A DNA stretch of 64,000 bases from Branchinecta lynchi (Eukaryota > Arthropoda > Branchiopoda > Anostraca > Branchinectidae), in contig JAKZAP010000012.1 of assembly GCA_023053575.1 (NCBI GenBank), forward strand, positions 6,510,230 through 6,574,229. Reading direction: 5' to 3'. Position numbers and translations under genes: made by a program. This document shows, one piece after another, positions 1 to 10,096 of the stretch; position 1 is the first letter of the stretch, and every line of letters starts with the position of its first letter. A model generated the notes under the pieces. It saw only the letters and a program-made list of their open reading frames with translations, ran no database searches and was not told the origin of the DNA.

Positions 1-403
1 TGCTACCGCAAACAGCCCCTCACAATAATCGAACTCGATTGCAAAATAAACTGCTACCCCCTAAAGTCCACATTAATCGTTACGGGAACTCGTTTGTGCC
101 TTTTTTTTTTGTTTACTTGGGTGTTCAATGAATCGTAGTGTGTATTTGTTATTTATAATTTGTAAGAAACTGAATTTAGTTACGCTACGATAGTTCCTAA
201 ATATACCGATCTCTCTCTGTCAACAGCAACGAGAGAATGCTGCAAACGACTGAACAGAAACAACAACCTTCTACGTCCAGTCCGTAATCTACGCCATCAC
301 TTCCTCAGAATGGCACCACACTTATGTCGTGCTGAATTTCTACCCCGCAGAAGCTGGCTGGAAGCGAACCCGCGGCAGACCGAACTATCCAGAGTACGAA
401 TCA

Positions 404-1926
404 CAGTGTTGCCACATCGAACACATTTAAAGAGTGACTCTTTGTCGAAAACAGAGAGTGACCTGGGAGTGAGATTTTATTTTCATGAACAAATGTGAAA
501 TGGTCATTTTTGATCGGAGCCACTCCTGCAAAAAGACACATCTTGGTTTAATTGTCATGAAAAACAAGACCAAAGGTGTCGATGGGATCCCAAAATTTAA
601 GATTTGATCCAGACAATTCAGTCTTGTCTTCGCCAGGCTAATCATCAGAGAAAACCGAGCTCAGATATTCTATCTACCTATCAATACCTCTATAAGAAAT
701 ATCTATTTTGACGATATTGACCGAAACTTCCTGCTTTACTACTGCCAAATTTGCGGTTTCGCCCGAATTCCGAGCGAACTACTAGTCCAGCAAAAAAAGA
801 AAAATTCAGAAACGAAGCCGGCGTATCTCTTTATCCCTATAAAGAAATCTAATCAACTTTAAATAAAATTTTGACTTAAAAAAAATGCGGGTACAACCGA
901 ATTCCTGACTTATTATATGTCCAGGTAAACAATGATCATTATATACAGACTCAGCGTCTCTTCTTACCCCTAAATATATCATCTAATCAAATTCAGATAA
1001 AGCTTTTACTTTTAACATATTTTCCGGTTTTGGCCGGATTACAGGCGAACTAGTTGTCCGGCGAGAAAATGGTTTTCACCATCGGGTTCAACATGTCTTC
1101 TTACCCATAAATCAAACATTTAATCAACTTCAAATGAAACTGTTACTTTTAACCAACTTTCCGGTTTTGGCCGGATTCCCGACGAACTGCTTGTCCGGCG
1201 ACAAAATGATTTTCACCATCATGATCAGCATGTCTTCTTACCCCTAAATAAAAAATTTAATCAACTTCAAATGAAACTTTTACTTTTAACCAACTTTCCG
1301 GTTTTTGCCGGATTTCGGACGAACTACTCGTCCAGCGAGAAAATGATTTTCACCATCGTGCTCAGCATGTCTTCTTACCCCTAAATCAAACATTTAATCA
1401 ACTTCAAATGAAACTTTTACTTTTAACAAACTTTCCGGTTTTTGCCGGATTCCGGACGAACTACTTGTCCGGCGAGAAAATGATTGTCACCATCGTGCTC
1501 AGCATGTCTTCTTACCACATAATCGATGATCACATTAGCTGTTTAAAAATATTTTGTTTGTCCCTTAAACTGAACCCCCACCCCCAAATATAGGGCTACA
1601 GAGCCCATCTACGAACTCGACCTACCGTTGATCCAAACAATCCTCATACCAAGTTTCATCAAAATATCTCATTCCCTTCGAGAGTTATCGTGCTTACAGA
1701 CGGACAAACGGACGGACGGACAACTTTTGCGATGTCATAGGTATCCCTCCACTTACGTTTGGGGATCCCAAAAAGTATAGTAGTTACTTTTGGACGGAAT
1801 TACTGCTCGAATGATACATCTGGGCATTTTCTGTAACAGATTGGATTTTATGTCCTACGTAGGACAGGAGTGACAAAACAAAATAGAGTGACAATTCACA
1901 CTATCGTGCGACACGTGGCAACCCTG
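404..1926. mobile_element. hAT-like miniature element, CAGGGTTGCCA family, interrupted copy
   Basis: The left end reads CAGTGTTGCCACATCG and the right end CGTGCGACACGTGGCAACCCTG, which are inverted repeats of one another. The outer parts match the uninterrupted copy at 54716-55023 (shared tracts around GAGTGACTTTT, TTATTTTCATGAA, ATGTCCTACGTAGGACA and AATTCACACTATCG). Direct flanks AGTACGA at 393-399 and 1927-1933 fit a target-site duplication, with three extra bases at the left junction. The interior is interrupted by a GGGATCCC element (563-1774). No transposase is encoded. Terminal sequence and duplication length suggest the hAT superfamily, which is inference. Confidence 0.75.
563..1774 (-). 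mobile_element. GGGATCCC tandem-module element, copy 1 (nested)
   Basis: Reverse-oriented full-length member of the dominant repeat. It starts (in + coordinates) with AACAAGACCAAAGGTGTC and GATGGGATCCC, carries about four to five 120-130-bp modules, each with CCGG-rich hairpins, then the GTCC/GTCT microsatellite (as its complement) and a terminal GGGGATCCCAAAAA. The module order is the same as in the copies at 3758 and 51614, so the three form one subfamily. It sits inside the miniature element at 404-1926. Confidence 0.85.
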
Positions 1927-2210
1927 AGTACGATAACCTCTCCAAATACCCAAAGTTGGCAAACGTTGACGTCCACGACATGCCGGCGCTAGCAGTGATT
2001 GTAGTGGCTGGGGAGAAGGCTGACGGCGGCTCTACACTGAGCAACGCAGACAAGGAGCCGTAAGTCAAGCCTAGAGTTTGGCTCTTTTTAGTGCACCGCT
2101 CGGAAGTTGCTTGTTTTTGGGATCCCAAAACGTAAGGAGTGGGATGCCTATGACTTAGTAAAGTTTGTCCGTCCGTCTGTCTGTCTCCCCGTCTATTAGC
2201 ACGATAACTC

Positions 2211-2971
2211 AAATCAAATCAAGTTTATTAATTAGCCATGAATATCCAAACACGAATAGCACTGGCACGTCAAAGATAGAAACACTTGAGGTCACACCGT
2301 CAAAATTTTTGCAAAAGTATGGTGCGAACGAAGAGTCATACCGAACACTGCAATTTGCGGGAGGTAGCCTTAACTTTTGCTTCCCCGAATCTGATCCTCG
2401 AGTGGGGCATGTATTTTCAGCTGCTGGCTAGAAATCTGGCAGAATGTTGCGAAAGAGCTCCGACGACAGACAGGACCTCCCAAAAGCCATGAGAAGTTCA
2501 TGCCGTCTGTTTGATAAGGTAGCCAGGCCTAGTGACGCCAGACTCGCCTCGTCTGATATGTACTCGTGCCTAAGGATGATACGACATGCACGCTTTTGAG
2601 TGCGCTCAATTTTCGAATCCTGGGCTTTTGTTAGTCAAGCGTGCCTAACCTGGCATCCATATTCGACGGCAGGACGAATGTATGTTTTGTAGAGGTTACT
2701 GAGAGTGTTGTGGGACCATAGTCTTAGCTGTGCAAATTGCTTGAGGAGACTGGATCCCCTTTGGACCAGTTTAGAGGTTTGGGATTTCCAGCCAAGGTTG
2801 TTATTGATTACGACCCCAAGAATTTTGGTGGATTCAACTGCTTTAAGGTCAGCCTCAGATTCAATTGGTTCCAGATCGTGATGTGTGAAGTTGACACGGA
2901 GGACGACACTCTTTTCAGTGCTGATCTGAAGTTTTAGCCTCACTTGCTTGGCGCCGCAGCTACTAAAGGGC
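2211..2971 (-). mobile_element. 5'-truncated CR1/jockey-like non-LTR retrotransposon with target-site duplication
   Basis: In minus orientation the element ends with AATAAACTTGATTTGATTTG, a short repeated 3' tail typical of CR1-group elements, and it is truncated at its 5' side. The host repeat's ATAACTC is duplicated exactly at 2204-2210 and 2972-2978, marking both junctions. It carries the C-terminal part of a reverse transcriptase (separate entry). Confidence 0.85.
2428..2971 (-). pseudogene. Reverse transcriptase C-terminal fragment
   Basis: The minus-strand frame shows the end of a non-LTR reverse transcriptase: a TKILGVVINNNLGW segment (the LGV-D-L-W block after the catalytic palm), then the YIRPAVEYGCQV block, an in-frame stop at 2635-2637, and downstream the KIERTQKRACRIIL block, finishing with a stop at 2428-2430. 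The family is typically close to 900 residues; only about the last 180 remain, so this is a dead fragment. It belongs to a different lineage from the copy at 23351. Confidence 0.85.
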
Positions 2972-3757
2972 ATAACTCTCGATGGGGTTGAGATATTTTA
3001 GTCTAACTAGGTACGAGCATTCTTTCGGTCAAAGTATAGGTCAAGTTCGTAGATGGGCTTTGTACGTCTGCATTTAAGGGTAGGCAAGGGGGTTTAAAAT
3101 TAAGGGATTTTTTTGGTTTAAAGCTATTACGATTTACAGCTGAATTCGGATATGAAATTTATTTTCTTGCCGGACAGGTGGTTCATCCAGAATCCGGCCC
3201 AAACCGGAAAATTTGGTAAAAGTAAAAGTTTTATCTGAGGTTGATTAGAGGTTCGATGTAGGGACATGTTGAATTTGTTTCTGAATTTTGTTTTTGCAGG
3301 ACAACTAGTTCGCACAGAATCCGGTCGACACCCGAAATCTGTCAGGATCCGAAGTCTTAAAACTCAATGAGATATTCGACATTTAAGGTAAGGAGACATA
3401 TTGAATCCAGATCTGAAACTAATTTTCCAGCCGGACAAGAAGTTTACCGGAATCTGGCGAAAAAGGAAATTTGGTAAAAACAAAACTTTATTCTTAATTC
3501 GATTAGAGGTTTTAATCTGCCGCTGGAATCCTTTTCAGCCAAATCCGAAACTTTGGATCGATTTGTTCTTGATTCGGCCCTCGATGTCACCAGCTCTTTT
3601 GCTGTGTGCACGCAAAAGGCCAAGAATTGACCCAATAGTTGGCCCAGAATGCAGCTAAAGCGAGGAATTTGGTCTAACCAAAAGACTTTTCTCAAGTCGA
3701 TTAGAGGGAGATATAGGCGAGAGGTAAACATGCATGCTGAATCCATTACCAGAACTT

Positions 3758-4869
3758 GTTTTTTGGGATCCCAAAACGTAAGTGGAGGGATACCTATGAC
3801 ATCGCAAAAGTTGTCCGTCCGTCCGTCCGTCTGTAAGCACGATAACTCTCAAAGGGAATGAGATATTTTGATGAAACTTGGTATGAGGATTGTTTGGGTC
3901 AAGGGTAAGGTCGAGTTCGTAGATGGGCTCTGTAGCCCTATATTTGGGGGTGGGGGAGGGGATAAAAAACAAAATATTTTTAAACAGCTAATGTGATAGT
4001 CGATGATGAGGTAAGAAGACATGCTGAGAACGATGGTGACAATCATTTTCTCGCCAGACAAGTAGTTCGTCCAGAATCCGGCGAAAACCGGAAAGTTTGT
4101 TAAAAGTAAAAGTTTCATTTGAAGTTGATTAAATGTTTGATTTAGGGGTAAGAAGACATGCTGAGCACGATGGTGAAAACCATTTTCTCGCTGGACGAGT
4201 AGTTCGTCCGGAATCCGGCAAAAACCGGAAAGTTGGTTAAAAGTAAAAGTTTCATTTGAAGTTGATTAAATGTTTGATTTAGGGGTAAGAAGACATGCTG
4301 AGCATGATGGTGAAAATCATTTTGGCGTCGGACAAGCAGTTCGTCCGGAATCCGGCCAAAACCGGAAAGTTGGTTAAAAGTAACAATTGAAGTTGATTAA
4401 AAGTTTGATTTATGGGTAAGAAGACATGCTGAACCCGATGCTGAAAACCATTTTCTCGCCGAACAACTAGTTCGCCTGTAATCCGGCCAAAACCGGAAAA
4501 TATGTTAAAAGTAAAAGCTTTATCTGAAGTTGATTAGATGATATATTTAGGGGTAAGAAGAGACGCTGAGTCTGTATCTAATGATCATTTTTTACCCGGA
4601 CATATAATTAGTCCGGAATCTGGTAGTACCCGCATTTTTGCCGGACTAGTAGTTCGCTCGGAATTCGGGCGAAACCGCAAATTCGGCAGTAGTAAAGCAG
4701 GAAGTTTCGGTCAATATCGTCAAAATAGATATGGCTTATAGAGGTATAGATAGGTAGATAGAATATCTGAACTCGGTTTTCTGTGATGATTAGCCTGGCG
4801 AAGACAAGACCGAATTGTCTGGATCAAATCTCAGATTTTTGGGATCCTATCGACACCTTTGGTCTTGTT
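3758..4869 (+). mobile_element. GGGATCCC element, copy 3, nested in copy 2
   Basis: Runs from GTTTTTTGGGATCCCAAAACG to CACCTTTGGTCTTGTT. It contains the GTCCGTCCGTCCGTCTG microsatellite at 3814-3834 and about five 120-130-bp modules starting GGTAAGAAGACATGCTGA. Each module has the hairpin CCGGAC...GTCCGG followed by TCCGG...CCGGA. It splits copy 2 at its conserved ...GAACTT/GGTTTTCTCTGATGATTAG junction region. Very similar to copies 1 and 12. Confidence 0.85.
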
Positions 4870-5319
4870 ATCTCTGATTAGTTGTTTGGGTGTAGTTAGT
4901 TTACAGTGTATGATTTGCTTTTTGTTAATAAACAAACTGAACTGAACTAAATGTGTCAAAGACACTGAAAACGGTATCATTTCTTGTACAAGCGATTGAT
5001 CATGGAAACAATAGTAACATGTTAAAGGGGTCTAGCAAAGACCGGAAATCTACAAGACCCGATTTTGTGGATTAAGGAGTCTAAGAAATATTCAGTTTTT
5101 GGGATCCCCACCAGAGCCTTTGGTCTGGTTAGTGCAGCGCTCGCAAGCTCTATCTTTTTATCCCAAGTTAGCTCTTTTACAAAGAGCAGAAACCAGGTAG
5201 ATATAAGGATCAGTGTAGCCTACATGTACTAAGAGGTCGGTGTGTAACTAGTCAGGAGAAGGAGAAGTCAGCTATTAGAGTGAGTAACATATGTATTCAA
5301 TGTCTGCAAAACTTCACTA

Positions 5320-6243
5320 TTAAAGTTTAACTGAAAAGCCAGCTTATGTTTACATCTGATATTTCATTACTCTGAGATAGTTTTACCCATCTAAGAGATT
5401 TTGTATTTTTTCACCCGAGACTCTAGTCATGACGTGCAGACTGTACACTCCTTGCAGCACCACCCAAACTTCATCTAGACGTGGGAAATTTGAATTAAAA
5501 AAAAAAAAAAAACATGGGTTCAGACACAAGACTTGCAAGGAGTCAGTCCATCATTTTTACTTTATTTTTTGGCAATGGTGTATCATTTTTGTTGGTAAAT
5601 GTTTCAAGAGTAGAGGGACATGCACATAGAGGTACCACAAATCTGAAAGAATAAGTTCATTCGGTTAAATCCATTATCTGTTAATAGCGGTGCCACGGAG
5701 TAACGTATTTGTATAGGGTTTGCTGGCCTATTTAAGAGAATAAGTGATGTGTAACTAGGCTGTCAGACCTCAGCCCTCTTAACTTGGGTGTCCAGGGTTA
5801 ACAAGAGCGGTTCCCAGCTTGGTGAACGTAAACTTCCGCCGGGGTCAGAGACCTAATATGGTAGCGTAGGCCGGACGAGCGGATCTTCAAATGCGGGATA
5901 TACTACATCCTTAATGTGTGGCATAGGACGGGATAAGACGAACACAACTAACTATATTGAAGATAACATTAACTCTACATAATTACTGCTTAAACACTTG
6001 TACATAAAATATAAACTTATATTTCGTTCTGCACTCGATCACGGCAACTAAGGAAGAGGGTGGATATCGGTCTTGTCTGGTCTATATCCTTCTGTCGCGC
6101 GCCCCAAAAACCTCCGCGCCGCCCCGGAAGCAAGGATGTTTCTTTGTCCAGCGGAAACCCCAAAGCTACTGGACGCGCACTGGAACATTCGTCCTTCCGG
6201 AGAATATATAGCAACCTAACAGCCCTATTTGGTTAAACTTTAA
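5320..6243. mobile_element. Candidate TTAA-flanked element with AGTTTAACTGAAAAG terminal repeats
   Basis: The left end is TTAAAGTTTAACTGAAAAGCC and the right end GCCCTATTTGGTTAAACTTTAA, which are inverted repeats. The same termini bound the copy at 10677-11129. A diverged inner piece of the right end (GTGATGTGTAACTAGGCTGTCAGACC) lies near 5745. The GC-rich stretch 6030-6200 is open in several frames, but nothing is recognisable. TTAA at both ends fits piggyBac-type insertion, though the TTAA could also be part of the terminal repeat. Confidence 0.5.
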
Positions 6244-6377
6244 ATGTGCGTTTTATAAACACTGTTTATTGAATGTAGGACCAAGGAACTTCCCCAGTTA
6301 CGAACCACTCCTTCAAGAATACCGCTCGTGCTACTTGTATAGTCGAAATAAGTGCCAACCGTCGGGCAAGTATATTA

Positions 6378-6707
6378 CACTGTCAGAAGTTTCATAAGAG
6401 ATACCACGAGGATGCGCGGTTTCAATTGATAGTGCGTAACAGATAACACTTCGGATGTTATCTGTTTTGTTTCAGAATATTATGCATAATAAGAAGAACC
6501 GAAAAAACGCGAAAAAGTATCTGCTGAGTTTTCCGACACCATGGCGATAAAGAATAAAGTCAGTAGATGCAACAAAGCTTGTTATGCGCAAAATATCCTG
6601 CATAACGTTTTCAAACACAAGAGATAACATTCGAAGTGTTCTCTGTTACGCATTATCTGTTGAAACCGCGCATCCTCCTGTTATCTCTTATGAAACTTCT
6701 GACAGTG
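6378..6707. mobile_element. Foldback miniature element with about 90-bp inverted repeats and TA duplication
   Basis: Left arm from CACTGTCAGAAGTTTCATAA to about 6470; right arm from about 6620 to TTATGAAACTTCTGACAGTG. The arms are near-perfect inverted copies, including the inner GAGGATGCGCGGTTTCAA and the GTAACAGATAACACTTCG tract. TA dinucleotides flank at 6376-6377 and 6708-6709. This fits a Tc1/mariner-type non-autonomous element; no coding capacity. Confidence 0.85.
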
Positions 6708-6709
6708 TA

Positions 6710-7089
6710 GTCACTTGATTTCGTAGAACAAGTTGTCACCAAAGGCAACACCGAGATAACTGGTTTAACATATTTTCTTAGAACAAATTAAATATTTGCA
6801 CCCATGCCCTGGGTGTCTGAATTCTTGCATCACAGTCCTTTTACTCCCACGCGAGTTTAAACGCGTGGCGTTCCCAGTCATTAATGATGTGTACAAGACA
6901 GTGTCTAGGTAACCCTTACGTAAAAGGTGGACAAATAAATTCTCTAGATAAACAAGAACTCGCAGAAAATGGAATGGAATGACGTGTTGCACTCGACAGG
7001 TCGACAAGTATTTGAACAAAATGTGTCAATGCGGTTGACGTCAATAGAACTGTCTGCTGTTACTGAATCAATAAAAGCAGCTATAAAAA
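6710..7089. other. Unassigned sequence near receptor exon B
   Basis: Two overlapping minus-strand frames are open here (one of 84 codons, 6765-7019, and one reaching 6944). One is preceded by an acceptor-like CACCCTTGCAG near 7109, and a donor-like GTAAGG is present near 6920. One frame contains YLENLFVHLL, faintly like the class B receptor helix-3 motif EGLYLHxLL. The required ANYxW and upstream residues are absent, so no exon is called. Confidence 0.2.
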
Positions 7090-7660
7090 GAGCTATTCCG
7101 CCTGCAAGGGTGGGTGGGACGGGATGGTTCTTCCTCGACCAAACCCTACAACTATTGGCAGATCTAAGGCTTACGGGACGTTCCGCCCACCAGGTTTTGT
7201 CCCGGTCCCTCCACCGACTCAACCGTTACGCATGTCACAAGAATTCACCCCCCCCCCTTTCAACTCACCCACAGTTACCGAATCATGCCCCGATGACCGT
7301 CCGGCCAACATTTCTCCTTGACCCTGAATTGACAGTCTCATAAGCTTCAATACACCCCTATATATATACTATGGGGATCAACTAAGAACCTGACTAGCAA
7401 CTGAAACAGACCCAAAGGGCTTACGGGAGCTTCCACCCACCAGGTTCTGTCCCGATCCCCCACTCATTCGACGGTTAGGCGTATCAAAAGATTTCGAGAA
7501 TCCCAACCCCCCCCCCACAAACAGTTCCGGATCCGATGGGAATCTGCAAATGGTAAATTTAGGGCTTATGACCGTACGGCCAACATGTCCCCTGAAACCT
7601 GAAGTGACAACTAATAAGCTTGGATACACCCCTAAATATGTGACAATGGGGATCAACTAC
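7090..7660 (-). repeat. Degenerate two-unit relative of the 280-bp module repeat
   Basis: Two tandem units share TTACGGGA, TTCCrCCCACCAGGTT and TGTCCCGrTCCC (near 7180 and 7420). Both also carry the blocks CGACGGTTAGGCGTATCA, CCGGATCCGATGGG and CCTAAATATGTGACAATGGGG. They match the complement of the 33.7-35.6 kb array (CAAGTTTCATCTCGATCCCTCC, CCGGATCCGG). No gene is supported here. Confidence 0.6.
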
Positions 7661-7689
7661 AACTTGACGAGCGTCCCCCTATGTCCCGA

Positions 7690-7830
7690 TTTTTCATAAT
7701 CACAGTCGATATTTTTCTTAGAAACAGTTCATGTTTCTTCAAAGCAGTCGATTTTTCGTATAAATAGTTGACTTAAAAAAAAAGGTCTGTGTTTGGGAAC
7801 AAAATATTTGAGAAAAAGTTTGAGAACAAA
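7690..7830. repeat. Interior fragment of the CAGRGGCGT miniature element
   Basis: Alternating motifs such as ACAGTCGATATTTTTCTTAGAAACAGTTC and GCAGTCGATTTTTCGTATAAATAGTTGAC match the interior of the copies at 16272, 18827, 38738 and 45391. Neither terminal repeat is recognisable. Confidence 0.5.
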
Positions 7831-7922
7831 ATATAGAAACGATTTGGGCGTTATCGTCCTAACAGACGGAAAGACGACGCTGAACCATGAACCTGAAGAA
7901 CGGAAGGAATGAATATACTTAC

Positions 7923-8032
7923 GGTTGCATTGAACCCAACGAAATAATCAGGGCAGTTTAGGTCTTGTCTTGTTCCAGCCAGAGTCGGAGGCCAGCACAT
8001 GATACCATCCCATACCCGAAGACAAATTGAAC
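7923..8032 (-). CDS. Secretin-family (class B) GPCR, hormone-receptor-domain exon B
   Basis: This internal exon encodes the core of the extracellular hormone-receptor domain of a class B GPCR, the module that binds peptide hormones of the secretin, CRF/DH44, calcitonin/DH31 and PDF type at the cell surface. The 36 complete codons contain CLRVWDGIMCWPPTLAG and then CPDYFVGFNAT. The spacing C-x8-CW-x12-CP, the WDG turn, the CWP-T-AG strand and the CP-YF-GF block are family hallmarks. A strong acceptor (TTGTTCTTTCAG) precedes it and a consensus donor (ACC|GTAAGT) follows. The exon starts with bases 2-3 of a codon and ends on a codon boundary. The last base of exon A plus GT here makes serine. 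The last two domain cysteines and the helices would be in exons at lower coordinates, not found in this window. Which peptide it binds cannot be decided. Confidence 0.9.
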
Positions 8033-8080
8033 CTGAAAGAACAAAGCCAAAGGTTACGGTGGGCGATCCGCGTTCAACTA

Positions 8081-8495
8081 TAGGCGTACTCTCGCCGTTC
8101 CCCGCGGACTCCACTTGAGAAGTCCCCGCGTTTTTGTTTGTCCCGGGGACTCACTCCCCGTAATCTCGCGAGTCCCCACGGACGGGGGATGCTCTGATTA
8201 TCATCACCATCATCAAAAAGGACTCCCTTTCAGATTCGGAGGGGAATCAATTTTTGCTGGTGGTGGTGCAATGTAAAATTAATTAAAAACAATAAGAATA
8301 AACAAAACCAAAAATAAAGTGGCTCCAGACTAATTTCGTCAACTGAATATCTATTTTTCGAACAAAATCCATGCTGGAAGCATTCCCCTGTTCTCGCTGT
8401 TTCTGTCCGCGGAGTCCGCGTGGAGTGACTCCCTCTATTCTCGCCGTTCCCTTTGATTCCCCGAGGAGTCCTCGGGGAACGGCGAGAATACGCCT
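8081..8495. mobile_element. GC-rich foldback element with AGGCGTAYTCTCGCCGTTCC ends
   Basis: AGGCGTACTCTCGCCGTTCC starts near 8082 and its near-perfect inverse GGAACGGCGAGAATACGCCT ends near 8495. The arms continue inward with GCGGACTCC / GGAGTCCTC. A second inner hairpin (TTCTCGCCGTTCCC facing GGGGAACGGCGAGAA) occupies 8436-8490. Several GGGGACTC / GAGTCCCC motifs repeat between. No coding sequence is recognised. Confidence 0.65.
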
Positions 8496-8749
8496 TATAT
8501 CGAATGCATCGGTCTCTCTTGGTTCATTCATTATCAGCTCGACCGACTCTCTACGATGGCTTGGCGTAACCTTCAAATCAAAATTGTCAAAAACATGTTC
8601 TTCGGTTGTTCAAGATGTATGTAAGCTATTCGTAGCCTACCGCCTATGGGCGCATCGTCCCCAACCGCGGGCGCTACAATCAGAAAGCCTTAGGAGATTT
8701 AAACAGCTCTTTTTGCGCTACTTCTATTATATTTCGATCTGCTTTCACG

Positions 8750-9065
8750 CATGTTCTGCGAAAGAAGGAAGTTACAAAAGATGAAAATAGTGCGAAGCAC
8801 CTGCTTTACATGTCATAGCTGCCATAGCTACAGGCTAACGGACCAGTTCCAAGTTAAAGATTATAATTTTGGAAACTGCATCATCTCACGCCAAAATCAT
8901 GGACAACTGGGCACAGAAAGCACATGAGCTTTTCACTGTTTTTTTTTTTTTTTAAGATTGAAAAGTTGTACTTTGTTTGTGTTTTTGTTGTGTATTTAAT
9001 TTCCTTTTCCATACTACACTTTTGAAAATGGCGGGTCAGAAATAGAATATTTACTCCCTTACTTA
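8750..9065 (+). repeat. Dispersed repeat with AATGGCGGGTCA...(TTAC) 3' end
   Basis: Homologous over about 250 bp to 58310-58650. Both contain GAAAGCAC/GAAGCACC, then a short frame ending KVMDN-AQ-AH (IMDNWAQKAH here), then a T-rich stretch and the terminal TTTTGAAAATGGCGGGTCA. The tail (TTTACTCCCTTACTTA) is degenerate. Directional spread with a short tandem tail suggests a LINE- or SINE-like retroelement 3' end. Confidence 0.6.
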
Positions 9066-9178
9066 TACTAACATGTATATTTGATTTCTTGATCCACTCA
9101 AATCAGGCCTCTTAAATTTCGGTCTCTACTGATTCGGTATATCCGTATGGAAATAATTCAAGTCATCGTATTATGGGA

Positions 9179-9478
9179 CATTTTTCCAATCGTAAACAAT
9201 TGAAAACGATCGTAAACAATTTTTTTGTTACGATCGGAAACAGTTATTTACGACTGGAAAGAGTTTGTTACTATCGGAAACAGCTGTTTACGATTGTAAA
9301 CAGTTGTTCCTGATTGTTTCCAACCGTTTGCGATTGTAAACAGTTATTAAAGATTATATTTTTACGACTGGAAACAGTTGTTTCAAATGGTAAAATTACG
9401 ATTGGAAACAATTGGTTTCAATCGTAAAAATACAATCGTTAACAACTGTTTACAATCGTAAACGATTGGAAAAAACTG
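9179..9478. repeat. Short-period palindromic repeat (GATTGTAAACAGTT)
   Basis: About fifteen variants of an 18-21-bp unit such as ACGATTGTAAACAGTT, CGATCGGAAACAG and their complements alternate in both orientations. The stretch can therefore fold on itself extensively. No gene. Confidence 0.7.
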
Positions 9479-9759
9479 TTGATCTTGTTTATCTTTTATC
9501 TGTTTTATCTTCCACAAAACTCTTGTGGAAGATTTTATCAATAATGGTCAACGTATAATGGATTTTTCGAGTGGGTCGTTTTCTGGGTGAAAGCTTCTGC
9601 GCTTTCCCAGACGGATGGTAAATTGTAAATATAAACAGAGCTCAGAATTGTAAATAATCACAGATTTGTACATATACATTTTTAACACGCACATTTTATC
9701 TTTCGTTATTTTATTTTTATCTGCATCCCCACCGTTTTCTTCTGGTTTTAAGTTACATC

Positions 9760-9990
9760 TCGTCTTATTGTCTGTTGGTTCCGCATCGTTCTCCTGTTGT
9801 GATTGTGGTGGATTTTATGATTTAGTTTTGTTTTGTTTTTCGCTGAGGACGGTTTGCCGGAAGTGCAACCGAAATATCCGAATTTATATTTATCCCTCGC
9901 ACATCATCCTAGAGGGATAATTAGCTGATCAAGAAAAAACCCCGAAAATCACGGTTTTCTATTTCTTTTGTCAGTCAAGCAACGCAAACT
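9760..9990 (+). repeat. Repeat shared with 20930-21125
   Basis: The blocks TGCAACCGAAATATCCG, TTATCCCTCGCACATCATC and AGAGGGATAATTAGCTGATCAA match AACCGAAATTTCC, TTATCCTTCGTTCAACATT and AGAGGGATAATATTGTGATCAA at about 21040-21100. A following piece (AAGCAACGCAAACTTCAAGG) also resembles the 47.5-kb unit. The open frame at 9666-9920 lies in this repeat and is not a gene. Confidence 0.5.
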
Positions 9991-10032
9991 TCAAGGTCCG
10001 TCGAAAACTATTACTCTTTCCCGCGTAAGGAT

Positions 10033-10096
10033 ATAGTAAGTAAGTAAGTAAGTAATTTATTTATAACCCGACGTTTTCAAGAAAGCGGAGTAAATG
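10033..10096 (-). repeat. (TTAC)n-tailed retroelement 3' end, minus orientation
   Basis: A GTAA tetranucleotide run (10036-10055) is followed by TTTATTTATAACCCGACG and CGGAGTAAATGAAG. This is the reverse complement of the 3' end at 58590-58640 (TTTACTCCGCC, GGGTCATAAATAAATTACTTAC). It is a short 5'-truncated insertion. Confidence 0.7.

Larger units (their letters stand above)
254..2063 (+). pseudogene. Possible protein-coding exon split by a nested transposon insertion
   Basis: A plus-strand frame is open from the stop at 251-253 to the insertion near 397 (48 codons) and resumes in the same phase at 1932-2060 (43 codons) if the mobile element and one copy of its flanking AGTACGA duplication (393-399, 1927-1933) are removed. 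The right part has a high share of G or C at third codon positions, unlike the AT-rich surroundings. The deduced protein contains KRTRGRP, which resembles an AT-hook core, then a hydrophobic stretch (MPALAVIVVAGE) and an acidic tail. The frame ends in TAA at 2061-2063, which is also part of a good splice donor (CC|GTAAGT). A pyrimidine-rich acceptor (CTCTCTCTGTCAACAG) ends near 226, but the in-frame stop at 251 rules it out for this frame; another acceptor is possible at 280. The protein is not recognised. The frame could be a host exon or part of an older transposon. Confidence 0.35.
2113..5130 (+). mobile_element. GGGATCCC element, copy 2, broken by two later insertions
   Basis: Left end GTTTTTGGGATCCCAAAACG at 2113. 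The body is interrupted first by a retrotransposon at 2211-2971 and then by another member of the same family at 3758-4869. The right end (GGGATCCCCACCAGAGCCTTTGG, 5100-5130) is recognisable after a short unrelated stretch. Modules are diverged (only some CCGG hairpins survive), so this is an old copy. Roughly similar sequences lie just outside both ends (AGTGCACCGCTCGGAAG before, AGTGCAGCGCTCGCAAG after). Confidence 0.75.

Noticed and set aside
1020..1560. Direct repeats with spacers suggesting a CRISPR-like array.
   Set aside because: Units are about 120-130 bp, diverged throughout and transposon-internal; the genome is eukaryotic.
6765..7019. YLENLFVHLL frame as helix 3 of the class B receptor.
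   Set aside because: The preceding ANYxW residues and the conserved cysteine context are not in frame, and an upstream in-frame stop blocks a clean exon.
9666..9920. Hydrophobic 84-codon plus frame resembling a membrane protein.
   Set aside because: It lies in a repeat shared with 20930-21125, where the frame is not conserved.
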